Source: Erysipelotrichales bacterium
GTDB lineage: Bacteria; Bacillota_I; Bacilli_A; Erysipelotrichales; Erysipelotrichaceae
Length of the DNA: 64,000 bases
NCBI GenBank assembly: GCA_910575705.1
Contig: CAJTFG010000001.1
Span: 434,001 to 498,000, forward strand
Direction of reading: 5' to 3'
Within the stretch, counting starts at the first letter, position 1. Every line of letters starts with the position of its first letter. This document shows, piece after piece, positions 8,581 through 17,794 of the stretch. Position numbers and translations under genes: made by a program. The notes below the pieces were generated by a model. The model searched no databases. It was given only the letters and a program-made list of their open reading frames with translations, and was not told where the DNA came from.

Positions 8581-8616
8581 ATGTCCAAACCGTTTTCTTA
8601 TTATTATTTTCAATAG
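8581..8616 (+). CDS. aro operon leader peptide (Phe/Tyr-rich)
   Basis: An 11-residue ORF, MSKPFSYYYFQ, with GGAGG (8570-8574) at good distance. Five of its 11 residues are Phe or Tyr, including three Tyr in a row. It lies about 50 nt before an intrinsic terminator that precedes aroB. This is the classic layout of ribosome-mediated transcription attenuation: shortage of charged tRNA-Tyr or tRNA-Phe would stall the ribosome and favour an alternative fold. The downstream operon makes chorismate and Tyr, which fits. Confidence 0.78.
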   Translation: MSKPFSYYYFQ

Positions 8617-8618
8617 TG

Positions 8619-8696
8619 CCCAATCATTCCGCTACATGATGGATATTTTTATTGGGTTATACAAAAGCATCAGCTCTCAACTGCATGCTTTTTTTT
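8619..8696 (+). promoter_or_regulatory. attenuator of the aro operon
   Basis: The terminator is AAAAGCAT-CAG (8663-8673) pairing with CTG-c-ATGCTTTT (8681-8692), followed by a T run to 8696. Upstream, CCCAAT (8619-8624), directly after the leader stop codon, can pair with ATTGGG (8651-8656), so a ribosome stalled on the Tyr codons versus one reaching the stop would expose or cover this element. How this pair changes the terminator is inference; I did not compute folds. Confidence 0.68.
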
Positions 8697-8714
8697 CTTT
8701 AAGGGAGGCTCTTT

Positions 8715-9719
8715 ATGAAAAAACTGCACATGGATCTAAAAGAAAACAGCTACGATATCCGGATCGAACGAGGGATCTTACACAAAGCAGGAACCTATGT
8801 CGATCTGAACCGTAAAGTCATGATCATTACCGATGATATGGTACCGAAAGCATATGCCGATACGATACTGACACAATGCAAAGAAGGCTATCTAAGCGTT
8901 GTAAAACATGGAGAAGAAGCAAAAAGCATGCATACTTATGAGAAGCTCTTATGTGAACTCTTAGAACATCGCTTTACCCGCAAGGACTGTGTGATCGCTT
9001 TAGGCGGCGGCGTCATCGGCGATCTGAGCGGATTTGTAGCGGCCAGTTATATGAGAGGCATCGATTTTATCAATATCCCCACAACGACGCTGTCACAGAT
9101 CGACTCCAGCATCGGCGGCAAGGTTGCGATCAACTTGCAGGAAGTAAAAAACATCGTAGGCGCCTTCTATCAGCCAAAGGCGGTTCTCATCGACCCCGAT
9201 ACGCTGTCCACCTTGCCAAAGCGCCATTATATCAACGGTCTGGCAGAAGCATTGAAAGCGGCTTTGATCTACGATGCATCCTTGTTTGAAGTATTTGAAC
9301 AAAAGGACATCTATGATGACATCGAATTGATATTGGAAAAATCCCTGTTGGTAAAAAAGGATGTTGTCGAAAAGGACGAAAAGGAACACGATCTGCGCAA
9401 GATCTTAAACTTCGGACATACGATCGGACACGCCATCGAAAGCTATTATCATCTGGAGGATTATTTACATGGCGAATGCGTTGCCATGGGCATGCTGTAT
9501 TTCATCAAGGATGAAGATATCAAAAACAGAGTATTGTCAGTTTATGAAAAGCTGCAGCTTCCCACATCCGTACCATATGATACCGAAAAAGTATACAGCT
9601 ATCTCTGCCGGGACAAAAAAGCAGAAGGAGACAGCATTACGGTAGTGGAGATCACACAGATCGGAAAGGCCGAGCTGAGAAAACTACCGATGAAACACAT
9701 AAAGGAGTTACTGTTATGA
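8715..9719 (+). CDS. aroB: 3-dehydroquinate synthase
   Basis: 334 residues. Second step of the shikimate pathway: DAHP to 3-dehydroquinate, NAD and Zn dependent. Seen: an ALGGGVIGDLSGFVAASYMRG segment for NAD binding, PTTTLSQIDSSIGGKVAIN with substrate-binding residues, GLAEALKAALI with the Zn-ligand Glu, and NFGHTIGHAIE plus LHGECVAMGM with the two Zn-ligand His. GGGAGG lies 6 nt before the ATG. First gene of the attenuated aroB-C-F-A-tyrA operon; its end overlaps aroC by 4 nt. aroD, aroE and aroK are not in this window. Confidence 0.97.
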   Translation: MKKLHMDLKENSYDIRIERGILHKAGTYVDLNRKVMIITDDMVPKAYADTILTQCKEGYLSVVKHGEEAKSMHTYEKLLCELLEHRFTRKDCVIALGGGVIGDLSGFVAASYMRGIDFINIPTTTLSQIDSSIGGKVAINLQEVKNIVGAFYQPKAVLIDPDTLSTLPKRHYINGLAEALKAALIYDASLFEVFEQKDIYDDIELILEKSLLVKKDVVEKDEKEHDLRKILNFGHTIGHAIESYYHLEDYLHGECVAMGMLYFIKDEDIKNRVLSVYEKLQLPTSVPYDTEKVYSYLCRDKKAEGDSITVVEITQIGKAELRKLPMKHIKELLL

Positions 9720-10816
9720 AAAATACATTTGGAAACGCATTGCAAGTGACGATCTTCGGAGAATCACACGGCGATCAGATCGGCGTTATCCTCGATGGCA
9801 TTCCTGCCGGTATTACATTGGATATGGAATTCATCAAACAACAGATGGAAAAGCGCAAAGCAAAAGGAAGGATTTCCACACAGCGTCATGAAGCGGATGA
9901 AGTGAAGATCGTCAGCGGTTATTTCGAAGGAAAAACGACCGGAGCACCGATCGGTATTATGATCGCTAATACGGCGCAGCATTCAGCTGATTATGAAAAG
10001 ACGAAAAACCGCATCCGCCCTTCTCATGCGGATTACAGCGCTGATGTAAAATATCGGGGATTTCAAGATTATCGCGGCGGCGGCCATTTTTCCGGGCGAA
10101 TCACAGCGCCTCTTACCGCAGCCGGAGCGATCGCCATGCAGATCCTAAAAGAAAAGGGCATTACGATCGCATCGCATATTCTGACATGTAAAACCGTCCA
10201 CGATACTCCTTTCACACAGGAAGAAGCAGCGCTCAAAAAAGAGATGAAGCGCATGAATGAAGAAGATATCGCTGTTCTAAACGAACAGGCAAAGCGCGAT
10301 ATGCTGGAAGTGATCGAACAGGCCGCAAACGACGGTGACAGTGTCGGCGGCATCTTGGAAAGTGTGATTCTCGGTGTTCCCGCAGGCATCGGCGAACCGT
10401 TTTTCGATAGCATGGAAAGTGAACTGTCACACCTTCTGTTTTCCGTGCCGGCCGTAAAAGGAGTCGAATTCGGAAGCGGTTTTGCATTTGCGGAAATGAG
10501 CGGTTCGCAAGCAAATGACAGTTTCTATTTCGATAACGGCGTAAAGACGAGAACGAATCATAACGGCGGCATCAACGGCGGTATCACCAACGGGATGCCG
10601 ATCCGTATAAAAACGGTCATCAAGCCGACACCGAGCATCTACAAGCCACAGGAAACGATCGATCGGCAAACACATGAACCGGTGATTTTGCAAATCCAGG
10701 GAAGACATGATCCTGCCATCATCCACCGCGCTCGTGTCGTCGTGGACAGCGTATTGGCGTTAGGTGTATTGGATGAATGGATGATGAATGAATCATGGAA
10801 CGTCAGAAAGGGATGA
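9716..10816 (+). CDS. aroC: chorismate synthase
   Basis: 366 residues. Makes chorismate from EPSP using reduced FMN. Seen: GESHGDQIGVILDGIPAG at the N-terminus (signature 1), GIMIAN, HADYSADVKY and the RGGGHFSGRITA signature near residue 120, and a late GRHDPAIIHRARVVV segment with the conserved Arg/His. The ATG overlaps the aroB stop (ATGA). Confidence 0.97.
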   Translation: MKNTFGNALQVTIFGESHGDQIGVILDGIPAGITLDMEFIKQQMEKRKAKGRISTQRHEADEVKIVSGYFEGKTTGAPIGIMIANTAQHSADYEKTKNRIRPSHADYSADVKYRGFQDYRGGGHFSGRITAPLTAAGAIAMQILKEKGITIASHILTCKTVHDTPFTQEEAALKKEMKRMNEEDIAVLNEQAKRDMLEVIEQAANDGDSVGGILESVILGVPAGIGEPFFDSMESELSHLLFSVPAVKGVEFGSGFAFAEMSGSQANDSFYFDNGVKTRTNHNGGINGGITNGMPIRIKTVIKPTPSIYKPQETIDRQTHEPVILQIQGRHDPAIIHRARVVVDSVLALGVLDEWMMNESWNVRKG

Positions 10817-10820
10817 TAGC

Positions 10821-11840
10821 ATGATTATAACAATGAAAAAAAGCGCTTCGAAAGAACAGATCGAAAGCGTGATGAAGCGGCTGGAACATCAGGGTCTAAC
10901 GATCCACTCCAGCATCGGTGAAAACTATAACGTTTTCGGCATCGTCGGTGACACCAGTAAGATCGACCCGAAACAGATTGAAGCAAATCCGCACGTGGAA
11001 AGCGTTGTCCGTGTTGCGGCGCCGTACAAAAAAGCGAATCGTCTGTTTCATCCGGAAGACAGCGTTATCGATGTAGCCGGTATCAAAGTCGGCGGTAAAG
11101 AAAACATCGTCGTCATCGGCGGTCCTTGCTCTGTCGAAGGAAACGATATGATCTGCCGAATCGCTCAGCAAGTCAAAGCTGCCGGCGGTGTCATGCTCCG
11201 CGGCGGCGCCTATAAGCCGAGAACTTCCCCTTATGCTTTCCAAGGCATGGGTAGCGAAGGCATCTTAGCTATGGCCAAAGCCAGAAGCATGAGCGGTCTT
11301 CCGATCGTTACCGAGCTCATGAGCGCCGATAAACTCGATGAATTCATCGAGCATGTCGATCTCATTCAGATCGGTGCCAGAAACATGCAGAACTTCGATC
11401 TTTTAAAAGCGGTAGGACGATGTGACAAGCCCGTGCTATTAAAAAGAGGACTTGCCAATACGATCGAAGAATGGATCATGGCGGCGGAATACATCATGAG
11501 CGAAGGGAACGATAAGGTGATCTTCTGTGAAAGAGGGATACGTACCTTTGAGAAGTATACGAGAAACACCTTGGATCTAAGTGTGATACCGATCATCAAA
11601 GAGAAGACGCACTTACCGATCATCATCGACCCGAGTCATGCAACTGGGGATTGGAAGTTAGTAGAGAGCATGTCATTAGCGGCGATCGCGGCAGGAGCGG
11701 ATGGTTTGATCATTGAGGTGCATGAACAGCCGGAATGTGCATGGAGTGACGGAGCGCAGTCTTTGAAGCCGGAGAAATTCCAGAGAGTTATTGAAAAAGG
11801 CAGAGCTATTGCTCATGTCATCGGGAGAGATATAGCATGA
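10821..11840 (+). CDS. aroF: 3-deoxy-7-phosphoheptulonate (DAHP) synthase, type I-beta with N-terminal ferredoxin-like domain
   Basis: 339 residues from the ATG at 10821, chosen because AAAGGGA lies 8 nt upstream; the frame extends 11 codons further up, inside aroC. First shikimate step: PEP + erythrose-4-phosphate. Residues 1-70 form the small ferredoxin-like regulatory domain known from Thermotoga-type enzymes; the barrel follows with VVIGGPCSVEG (catalytic Cys and PEP site), RGGAYKPRTSPYAFQG, LLKRGLA, IDPSHATGD and a late EVHEQPECAWSDGAQS. The N-terminal domain commonly mediates Tyr feedback. Confidence 0.96.
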   Translation: MIITMKKSASKEQIESVMKRLEHQGLTIHSSIGENYNVFGIVGDTSKIDPKQIEANPHVESVVRVAAPYKKANRLFHPEDSVIDVAGIKVGGKENIVVIGGPCSVEGNDMICRIAQQVKAAGGVMLRGGAYKPRTSPYAFQGMGSEGILAMAKARSMSGLPIVTELMSADKLDEFIEHVDLIQIGARNMQNFDLLKAVGRCDKPVLLKRGLANTIEEWIMAAEYIMSEGNDKVIFCERGIRTFEKYTRNTLDLSVIPIIKEKTHLPIIIDPSHATGDWKLVESMSLAAIAAGADGLIIEVHEQPECAWSDGAQSLKPEKFQRVIEKGRAIAHVIGRDIA

Positions 11841-13108
11841 AAGCGACCATTTACCCTTCTGCGATCCACGGCTCCGTAACGATTCCCCCCAGCAAAAGCA
11901 TGAGCCATCGGGCGATCATATGCGCGGCATTGGCAAAGGGAAGAAGCATCATTTCCAATGTTGCTTTTTCCGATGATATCAACGTAACCATCGATGGTAT
12001 GCGGCAGCTGGGCGCACACATCCACGCACAGGATTCCACGCTCATCATCGATGGGATCGAAGATTTTCAGCACCTTCAAAAGAACACGGTCTTTTGTAAG
12101 GAATCCGGTTCTACCTTGCGTTTTTTCATCCCGATCTTCTCTTTGTGCAATCAAGAAATCCGCTTTACCGGTCAAAACCGCTTATTAAAGCGACCGCAAA
12201 AGATCTATGCGGATATCTTTCAAGAAAGAGGATTGTTTTTCGCTCAGGACGAAGAAGCAATCACGATCAAAGAAGCGCTTCCCTTCGGGACGTATACGCT
12301 GACCGGTGATGTCAGTTCTCAATTTATCAGCGGACTGCTGTTTGCCTTGCCTCTTCTGTCGGAGGATTCTTATCTTCATATTCTGCCGCCATTTGAATCG
12401 CGTTCTTATGTATTGCTTACCATACAGATGCTGGAGCGTTTTGGCATTCATGTGCAGTTTCAAGATGAAAACACCTTGTATATCCCGGGTAATCAAGCAT
12501 ATCAGCCATGTGACTATACGATCGAAGGAGATTTCTCACAATTTGCTTTTTTCGCAGTCTTATCCGCTATTCACGGAGATCTGACGATCAACGGTATGGA
12601 TCCGCAAACGCTCCAAGGAGATCGGGCGATCTTATCGATCTTACAAGACTGCCATGTACCTTATACATTAGAACATAATACGTATCATATTCAAAAAACA
12701 AACTATCGCGGCTGTGATATCGACTTACAGGACTGTCCCGATCTCGGACCGATCCTTACGGTCTTAGGCATGTACGCAAGCTCTCCTTTGCGCATTTATA
12801 ATGCTGCTCGCCTGCGTTATAAAGAAAGCGACCGCATTCAGGCGATGGAAGAAGAACTTAAAAAATTCCATGTGGATATCACTTCCAACGAACAGGAGAT
12901 CTTCCTTAACGGCAATGCCCCATATACATGTGAGGAGATGCTGTATGGTCATAAAGACCACCGCATCGTCATGAGTCTTGCTGTAGCTGCCATATGTTCA
13001 AAGTCCGCTTGTACCATCGACGGTGCCGAAGCGATTCGCAAATCATATCCGAACTTTTTCCAAGACCTGGAACGCATAGGGATCGAGGTGCATATACATG
13101 ATCAGTAA
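11837..13108 (+). CDS. aroA: 3-phosphoshikimate 1-carboxyvinyltransferase (EPSP synthase)
   Basis: 423 residues. Adds enolpyruvyl from PEP to shikimate-3-phosphate. Seen: PPSKSMSHRAII (shikimate-3-P Lys/Ser), the PEP loop ESGSTLRFFIPI where E. coli-type enzymes have NAGTAMR, so this is a class II-like loop; SSQFISGLLFALPL; a central EGDFSQFAFFAVLSA; RYKESDRIQAM; and GHKDHRIVMSLAVA near the end. The ATG overlaps the aroF stop by 4 nt, and tyrA starts 11 nt before its own end. The class II loop is of interest because it is linked to glyphosate tolerance. Confidence 0.96.
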   Translation: MKATIYPSAIHGSVTIPPSKSMSHRAIICAALAKGRSIISNVAFSDDINVTIDGMRQLGAHIHAQDSTLIIDGIEDFQHLQKNTVFCKESGSTLRFFIPIFSLCNQEIRFTGQNRLLKRPQKIYADIFQERGLFFAQDEEAITIKEALPFGTYTLTGDVSSQFISGLLFALPLLSEDSYLHILPPFESRSYVLLTIQMLERFGIHVQFQDENTLYIPGNQAYQPCDYTIEGDFSQFAFFAVLSAIHGDLTINGMDPQTLQGDRAILSILQDCHVPYTLEHNTYHIQKTNYRGCDIDLQDCPDLGPILTVLGMYASSPLRIYNAARLRYKESDRIQAMEEELKKFHVDITSNEQEIFLNGNAPYTCEEMLYGHKDHRIVMSLAVAAICSKSACTIDGAEAIRKSYPNFFQDLERIGIEVHIHDQ

Positions 13109-13952
13109 AGATACTCGTTTTTTAATCGTAGGCCTCGGTCTGCTCGGCGGCAGCTATGCAAAGGCATTGAGCGAACAGGGCTATCATGTAAAAGCAATTG
13201 AGATCAACCAACTGAGCATTGATTATGCGATCCAAAAGCAGATAATCGAAGACGGTTCCGTTTCCGATACCGATATGATCAAAGAAGCAGACGTCATCAT
13301 ATTCGGTCTGTATCCGAAAGCACAGATCGATTGGATACGCAACTATCAGCGCTATTTCAAGCCCGGTATCTTATTGACCGATGTCAGCGGCGTCAAAGGC
13401 AATGTGGCCGATGTTATACAACAGGAGCTGAGAAGTGATGTGGAATTCATCGCCTCTCATCCGATGGCGGGAAAAGAAGTCAGCGGCGTTAAATACAGTG
13501 ATGCTTCTATGTTTCACGTAGCGAATTTCATCATCGTTCCAACCGAAAAAAATACGCAGGAAGCCATTGATTTTCTATATGAATTGGCAAAGCTCCTCGG
13601 TTTTTCCCACATTACCCAGTTGAGTATACAGGAACACGATGTGATGATCGGGTTTGTATCCCAGTTGACCCATGCCATTGCGGTCAGTTTGATGAATGCG
13701 AATGACAATACCCATTTAGTAGAATATACCGGTGATTCTTTCCGCGATCTTACAAGGATCGCTAATATCAACGAGCATTTATGGTCAGAGCTGTTTTTCT
13801 TAAACAAGGAAAATCTGATACGGGAGATCGATGATTTTCAAGCGTCTTTGAGTGATCTGAAAAATAAATTGATAGAAGATGATGCAGATGGTTTAAAACA
13901 GCTGTTTATCCAATCAACACAGAGAAGAAAGCTGTTTGATAAAAAACAATGA
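13098..13952 (+). CDS. tyrA: prephenate dehydrogenase
   Basis: 284 residues. NAD-dependent conversion of prephenate to 4-hydroxyphenylpyruvate for Tyr. Seen: the N-terminal Rossmann motif LIVGLGLLGGSYAKAL, DVSGVKGNV, the ASHPMAGKEVSGV active-site His region, and SQLTHAIAVSL. No ACT domain follows the helical part, so direct Tyr feedback would need another site. Last gene of the aro operon, followed by a terminator. Confidence 0.94.
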   Translation: MISKDTRFLIVGLGLLGGSYAKALSEQGYHVKAIEINQLSIDYAIQKQIIEDGSVSDTDMIKEADVIIFGLYPKAQIDWIRNYQRYFKPGILLTDVSGVKGNVADVIQQELRSDVEFIASHPMAGKEVSGVKYSDASMFHVANFIIVPTEKNTQEAIDFLYELAKLLGFSHITQLSIQEHDVMIGFVSQLTHAIAVSLMNANDNTHLVEYTGDSFRDLTRIANINEHLWSELFFLNKENLIREIDDFQASLSDLKNKLIEDDADGLKQLFIQSTQRRKLFDKKQ

Positions 13953-13955
13953 CCT

Positions 13956-13994
13956 AAAAAGTCTATTCTGATAAAAATATCAAATAGACTTTTT
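13956..13994 (+). terminator. terminator of the aro operon
   Basis: AAAAAGTCTATT (13956-13967) pairs with AATAGACTTTTT (13983-13994): a 12-bp stem ending in Ts, directly after the tyrA stop. Confidence 0.85.
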
Positions 13995-14018
13995 ATATAA
14001 GGTGATTCCATCCTGCCA

Positions 14019-14205
14019 ATGACTTCTAAGGAAATGATTAAATTCCTTAAAAAGAATGGATTTATTGTTTTAAGGCAAAAAAAGTACATCTTACATGCAA
14101 ATGAGAAACCCTATTGCCGGTAATCAAACTACTGTTTCTAATCATGGCTCTAATTTAGGTAAAGGATTAGAACAGCAGATTTTGAAGCAGGCAGATCTTA
14201 AATAA
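14019..14205 (+). pseudogene. hicA: hicA toxin remnant, frameshifted
   Basis: The first frame reads MTSKEMIKFLKKNGFIVLRQKK... and stops at 14121. In the +1 frame the rest continues as GNQTTVSNHG...LGKGLEQQILKQADLK to a stop at 14203. Together they give an almost full HicA, an mRNA interferase with a double-stranded-RNA-binding fold. The break falls in the RQKGSH region, and the glycine-serine-histidine that carries the catalytic His is lost. Another codon seems missing before LGKG. Toxin function is very likely gone. Confidence 0.8.
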
Positions 14206-14241
14206 GCCCTTTCGCTTCTTTTAATTAAGGAGGTTTCCAAT

Positions 14242-14406
14242 ATGAAAGAAAAACCGTTTTATCCAGCAATTTTTCACAAGGTGGAACAAGGATACTGGGT
14301 TTCATTCCCCGATGTTCCAGAAGCACTCACAGAGGGAGGCAATATGCAAGAGTCCTACAAAATGGCCGTTGATTGTCTCGGTCTTGCAAGAAGCGTTGAT
14401 CACTAA
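14242..14406 (+). pseudogene. hicB: truncated hicB antitoxin
   Basis: 54 residues, MKEKPFYPAIFHKVEQGYWV... with the HicB N-terminal partial-RNase H fold pattern (SFPDVPEALTEGG, SYKMAVDCLGLA). HicB proteins are usually ~110-150 residues with a C-terminal DNA-binding domain, which is absent here. An AAGGAGG ribosome site is intact. A short HicB could still be made, but with hicA broken the pair reads as a decaying module. Confidence 0.75.
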
Positions 14407-14434
14407 ACTTCGCTCCCTTTAACAGTTCCTTTAT

Positions 14435-14459
14435 GACACTCGATAAGAGTGTCTTTTTT
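14435..14459 (+). terminator. terminator after hicB remnant
   Basis: GACACTC (14435-14441), loop CGATAA-like, GAGTGTC (14447-14453) and six Ts. Confidence 0.75.
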
Positions 14460-14521
14460 GTATGATCGTATTCATTTTCATATCAAAAGAATATACAGGA
14501 TGTCATACCAATAAAAGAATA

Positions 14522-14564
14522 CAAAAAAATGGACGCCTCCTGTTTCCTACAGGTCAGCATCCAT
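14522..14564 (-). terminator. terminator of the pur operon
   Basis: On the minus strand, TGGATGC...CCTGT pairs with ACAGG...GCGTCCA and is followed by seven Ts. It lies ~85 nt after the purH stop. Confidence 0.7.
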
Positions 14565-14647
14565 CTAAGACTTCATTTCTATGTTTATGCATTTGACTTT
14601 TCAATACATAGTATCCTTGTATCCAAAATCTTCAAGCTATACTTTTG

Positions 14648-16180
14648 TTAATGTTTAAAATGACGAATGCCCGTATACACCATTGCAATATTATGCTTAT
14701 TGCACACATCGACAGAGTCCTGATCGCGAATGCTTCCGCCCGGCTGAATGATTGCCGTAACACCGGCTTTCACAGCTTCTTCTACCGTATCCGGCATTGG
14801 GAAAAACGCATCGGAACCCATAACGGAACCAGCAGCCTTTTCACCGGCCTGCTCGATCGCGATCTTTGCCGCACCGACACGGTTCATCTGTCCCGCACCG
14901 ACACCGACCGTCATATTATCCTTTACCAAGACGATGGCATTGGATTTCACATGCTTTACCGCCCGCCATGCAAACAATAACTGTTTCATCTCTTCATCCG
15001 TCGGCTTGCGATCGGTCACTACCCGCACATCCGCTTCCGTGATCCGCTTCGCGTCGACATCTTGCACTAACAGACCATCGTTCACATTCGTAACCTTATA
15101 ATCTGTATGTACTTCCAAAGACGTATCCAGCTGCAACAAGCGAATGTTTTTCTTTTGCGTCAATAGCGCCAATGCTTCTTTATCGAAATCCGGTGCGATC
15201 ACGATCTCTAAAAAGATCTTTGACAGTTTTTCCGCTACGGCTAAAGAAACCGTTTGATTAAGAGCGACGATCCCGCCGAAAATAGAAACCGGATCGGACG
15301 CAAAGCATTTCTCCCAAGCCTCTTCTATCGTATCACCAGTACCGATACCGCATGGATTCATATGTTTCAATCCGACAGCTGCCGGCTGCCCTTCAAAATC
15401 CTTTAAGATCTCAATTGCCGCATTGCCATCCTGTATATTGTTATAGGACAGTTCCTTCCCATGCAGCTGCTTAGCATTCGCCAAAGAATACTGCGGATCG
15501 TTTCCTTTATAAAAAGCCGCACTTTGATGAGGGTTTTCCCCATAACGAAGATCCTGTACTTTTTCATACGTCAATGTAAAGTTCTCCGGGTACCGCTCCC
15601 CGCTTCGCTGTGTCAGATATTGCGCGATGATCGTATCGTAGGCAGCCGTATGACGGAACACTTTCGCCGCCAGACGCTCTCTTGTTTTTAGACATGTTTC
15701 TCCATGTTCCTTTAACTCCCGCAAGATCATATCATAATCACTTGGATCTACGATCACCGGTATAAATCGGTAATTTTTCGATGCGCTCCTCAGCATGCTG
15801 GGACCGCCGATATCGATATTCTCAATGATCTCTTCATGCGTCACATTCGGTTTTTTCAATGTCTGTTTAAACGGATATAAATTGACGCATACCAGATCGA
15901 TATAATCGATATGCAGATCTTGCAGCTGTTTTACGTGATCCGGATCATCCCGTACGCAAAGCAGCGCTCCATGAACATTCGGATGCAGCGTCTTTACCCG
16001 ACCGTCCATGATCTCCGGAAATCCGGTAATATCGGAAATGCCGATCGTTTGAATACCGGCAGCTTCCAATGCCTTTTTCGTACCGCCGGTGGAAATGATC
16101 TCATACCCCAGTTCTGTCAATCCGGATACGAATTCCACCAGATTTGTCTTATCAGATACACTTACCAATGCTCGTTTCAT
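14648..16180 (-). CDS. purH: bifunctional AICAR formyltransferase / IMP cyclohydrolase
   Basis: 510 residues, last two steps to IMP. The N-terminal MGS-like cyclohydrolase domain (1-~195) starts with [17 protein letters not shown] and has STGGTKKAL and DGRVKTLHPNVHGALL. The C-terminal transformylase domain has LRYGENPHQSAAFY, the catalytic KHMNPCG, and VKSNAIVLVKD. It overlaps purN by 29 nt and ends the operon. It uses 10-formyl-THF, which FolD in this window can supply. Confidence 0.97.
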   Translation of the reverse strand: MKRALVSVSDKTNLVEFVSGLTELGYEIISTGGTKKALEAAGIQTIGISDITGFPEIMDGRVKTLHPNVHGALLCVRDDPDHVKQLQDLHIDYIDLVCVNLYPFKQTLKKPNVTHEEIIENIDIGGPSMLRSASKNYRFIPVIVDPSDYDMILRELKEHGETCLKTRERLAAKVFRHTAAYDTIIAQYLTQRSGERYPENFTLTYEKVQDLRYGENPHQSAAFYKGNDPQYSLANAKQLHGKELSYNNIQDGNAAIEILKDFEGQPAAVGLKHMNPCGIGTGDTIEEAWEKCFASDPVSIFGGIVALNQTVSLAVAEKLSKIFLEIVIAPDFDKEALALLTQKKNIRLLQLDTSLEVHTDYKVTNVNDGLLVQDVDAKRITEADVRVVTDRKPTDEEMKQLLFAWRAVKHVKSNAIVLVKDNMTVGVGAGQMNRVGAAKIAIEQAGEKAAGSVMGSDAFFPMPDTVEEAVKAGVTAIIQPGGSIRDQDSVDVCNKHNIAMVYTGIRHFKH

Positions 16181-16769
16181 ATGTCTGCCCCTCTTTCTCT
16201 ATTTCATCGCTTACTAGCCGGATCACTTCCGGAAACATGCGGTATTCTAACGCATGCACATGCTCCTCCAATATTTCCAGCGTCCATGCAGGATCGATGA
16301 GGATCTTTTCCTGATGGATGATCTCCCCGGTATCCACGCCTTCATCCACGTAATGCACCGTCACTCCGGTAAAGGAGACCTTTGCTTCAAAGGCATCCTG
16401 AATGCTGTGTGCTCCGGGAAAATCCGGAAGATATGCCGGATGCAGATTGATGATGCGGCGGGGATAACTCGTCAAAAGCACCTCACCGATAAAACGCATA
16501 TACCCTGCCAGCACGATCAGATCGACCGCATATTCTTTCAGCTTCTCCAATATCCGCTGTTCATATCCCCGCTTATCCGCATAGGCCTTGGGATTCACAT
16601 AGATCCAAGGAATATGCAACTGCTCGGCACGCTGTATAGCGTACGCATGCTCCTTATCGACGATCAACACCTTACAGCATACATTCCGCAGTGTCCCCTG
16701 CTTGATACACATCACGATATTTTCAAAATTAGAACCGTTCCCACTGGCGAATACGGCGATGTTTACCAT
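16152..16769 (-). CDS. purN: phosphoribosylglycinamide formyltransferase (folate-dependent)
   Basis: 205 residues. Formylates GAR with 10-formyl-THF. Seen: [13 protein letters not shown] at the N-terminus, LAGYMRFIG, the catalytic [17 protein letters not shown] (family HPSLLP), and [14 protein letters not shown] with the catalytic Asp. Overlaps purM (7 nt) upstream and purH downstream. Confidence 0.95.
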   Translation of the reverse strand: MVNIAVFASGNGSNFENIVMCIKQGTLRNVCCKVLIVDKEHAYAIQRAEQLHIPWIYVNPKAYADKRGYEQRILEKLKEYAVDLIVLAGYMRFIGEVLLTSYPRRIINLHPAYLPDFPGAHSIQDAFEAKVSFTGVTVHYVDEGVDTGEIIHQEKILIDPAWTLEILEEHVHALEYRMFPEVIRLVSDEIEKEGQTYETSIGKCI

Positions 16770-17794
16770 TTCAACTCCACACTTCCGCTGTCGGTGACCT
16801 CACCGATCACATAAGATCTTTCATCGATCTCCTTCAACAAGGACTGCACGTTTTCTACATCCAGCTTATCGACTGCCATGATGAAGCCGATCCCCATATT
16901 GAAAACATTGCACATTTCCTTGGTTTCTATATTTCCGTATTTCGCAAGCATGTCGAAGATAGGCAAACGCGGATAAGAATTAAGGTTGATTATAACACCC
17001 TGTCCTTCTTTCAGCATGCGTGGCACGTTCTCGTAAAACCCGCCTCCGGTAATATGGCTCATACCTTTGATCTTTACTTTATCCAACAAGTATTTTATCG
17101 CTTTTACATAGATCCTGGTCGGTGTCAGAAGTACATCTCCGAGTTTTTTATTTCCCAGCTCTTCATATTCTTTATGCAGATCCAACCCGGCATCCTTCAA
17201 CAACACTTTACGCACGAGTGAGAAGCCGTTGGAATGCACGCCGCTGCTCGGCAAACCGATCAGCACATCGCCCGGTTCTATGGACTGTCCATCCAACAGT
17301 TTCGCTTTCTCAACTGCACCGACACAGAAACCGGCAATATCATAATGCTTCACATCATACATATCAGGCATTTCCGCCGTCTCTCCGCCGATCAAAGCAC
17401 ATTCCGCCTGCACGCAGCCATCCGCAACGCCTTTGACAAGCTGCTCAATCTTCTTCGGTTCATTTTTTCCTACCGCAAGATAATCCAGGAAAAAGATCGG
17501 CATAGCTCCTTGTACCAACACATCGTTTACACACATGGCAACGGCATCGATACCAACGGTATCATGACGATCCATTTCAAAAGCGATCATCAACTTCGTA
17601 CCGACACCATCCGTACCGCTGACAAGCACCGGTTCTTTCATATTCAGCTGCGACAGATCAAACATTCCGCCGAAAGCACCGATAGAATCGATCGCTCCCT
17701 TTACCTTTGTACGTGCCACATGACTCTTGATGCGGCGCACGCTTTCATAGCCGGCTTCCAGATTTACACCGGCTTCTGCATATTTATTGCTCAT
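16763..17794 (-). CDS. purM: phosphoribosylformylglycinamidine cyclo-ligase
   Basis: 343 residues from the ATG at 17794, chosen for the GAGGAG just upstream and because the family starts with a short NKYAEAGVN-like peptide; the frame is open 29 codons further, within purF. Makes AIR from FGAM with ATP. Seen: [70 protein letters not shown], and [14 protein letters not shown]. Confidence 0.96.
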   Translation of the reverse strand: MSNKYAEAGVNLEAGYESVRRIKSHVARTKVKGAIDSIGAFGGMFDLSQLNMKEPVLVSGTDGVGTKLMIAFEMDRHDTVGIDAVAMCVNDVLVQGAMPIFFLDYLAVGKNEPKKIEQLVKGVADGCVQAECALIGGETAEMPDMYDVKHYDIAGFCVGAVEKAKLLDGQSIEPGDVLIGLPSSGVHSNGFSLVRKVLLKDAGLDLHKEYEELGNKKLGDVLLTPTRIYVKAIKYLLDKVKIKGMSHITGGGFYENVPRMLKEGQGVIINLNSYPRLPIFDMLAKYGNIETKEMCNVFNMGIGFIMAVDKLDVENVQSLLKEIDERSYVIGEVTDSGSVELKW

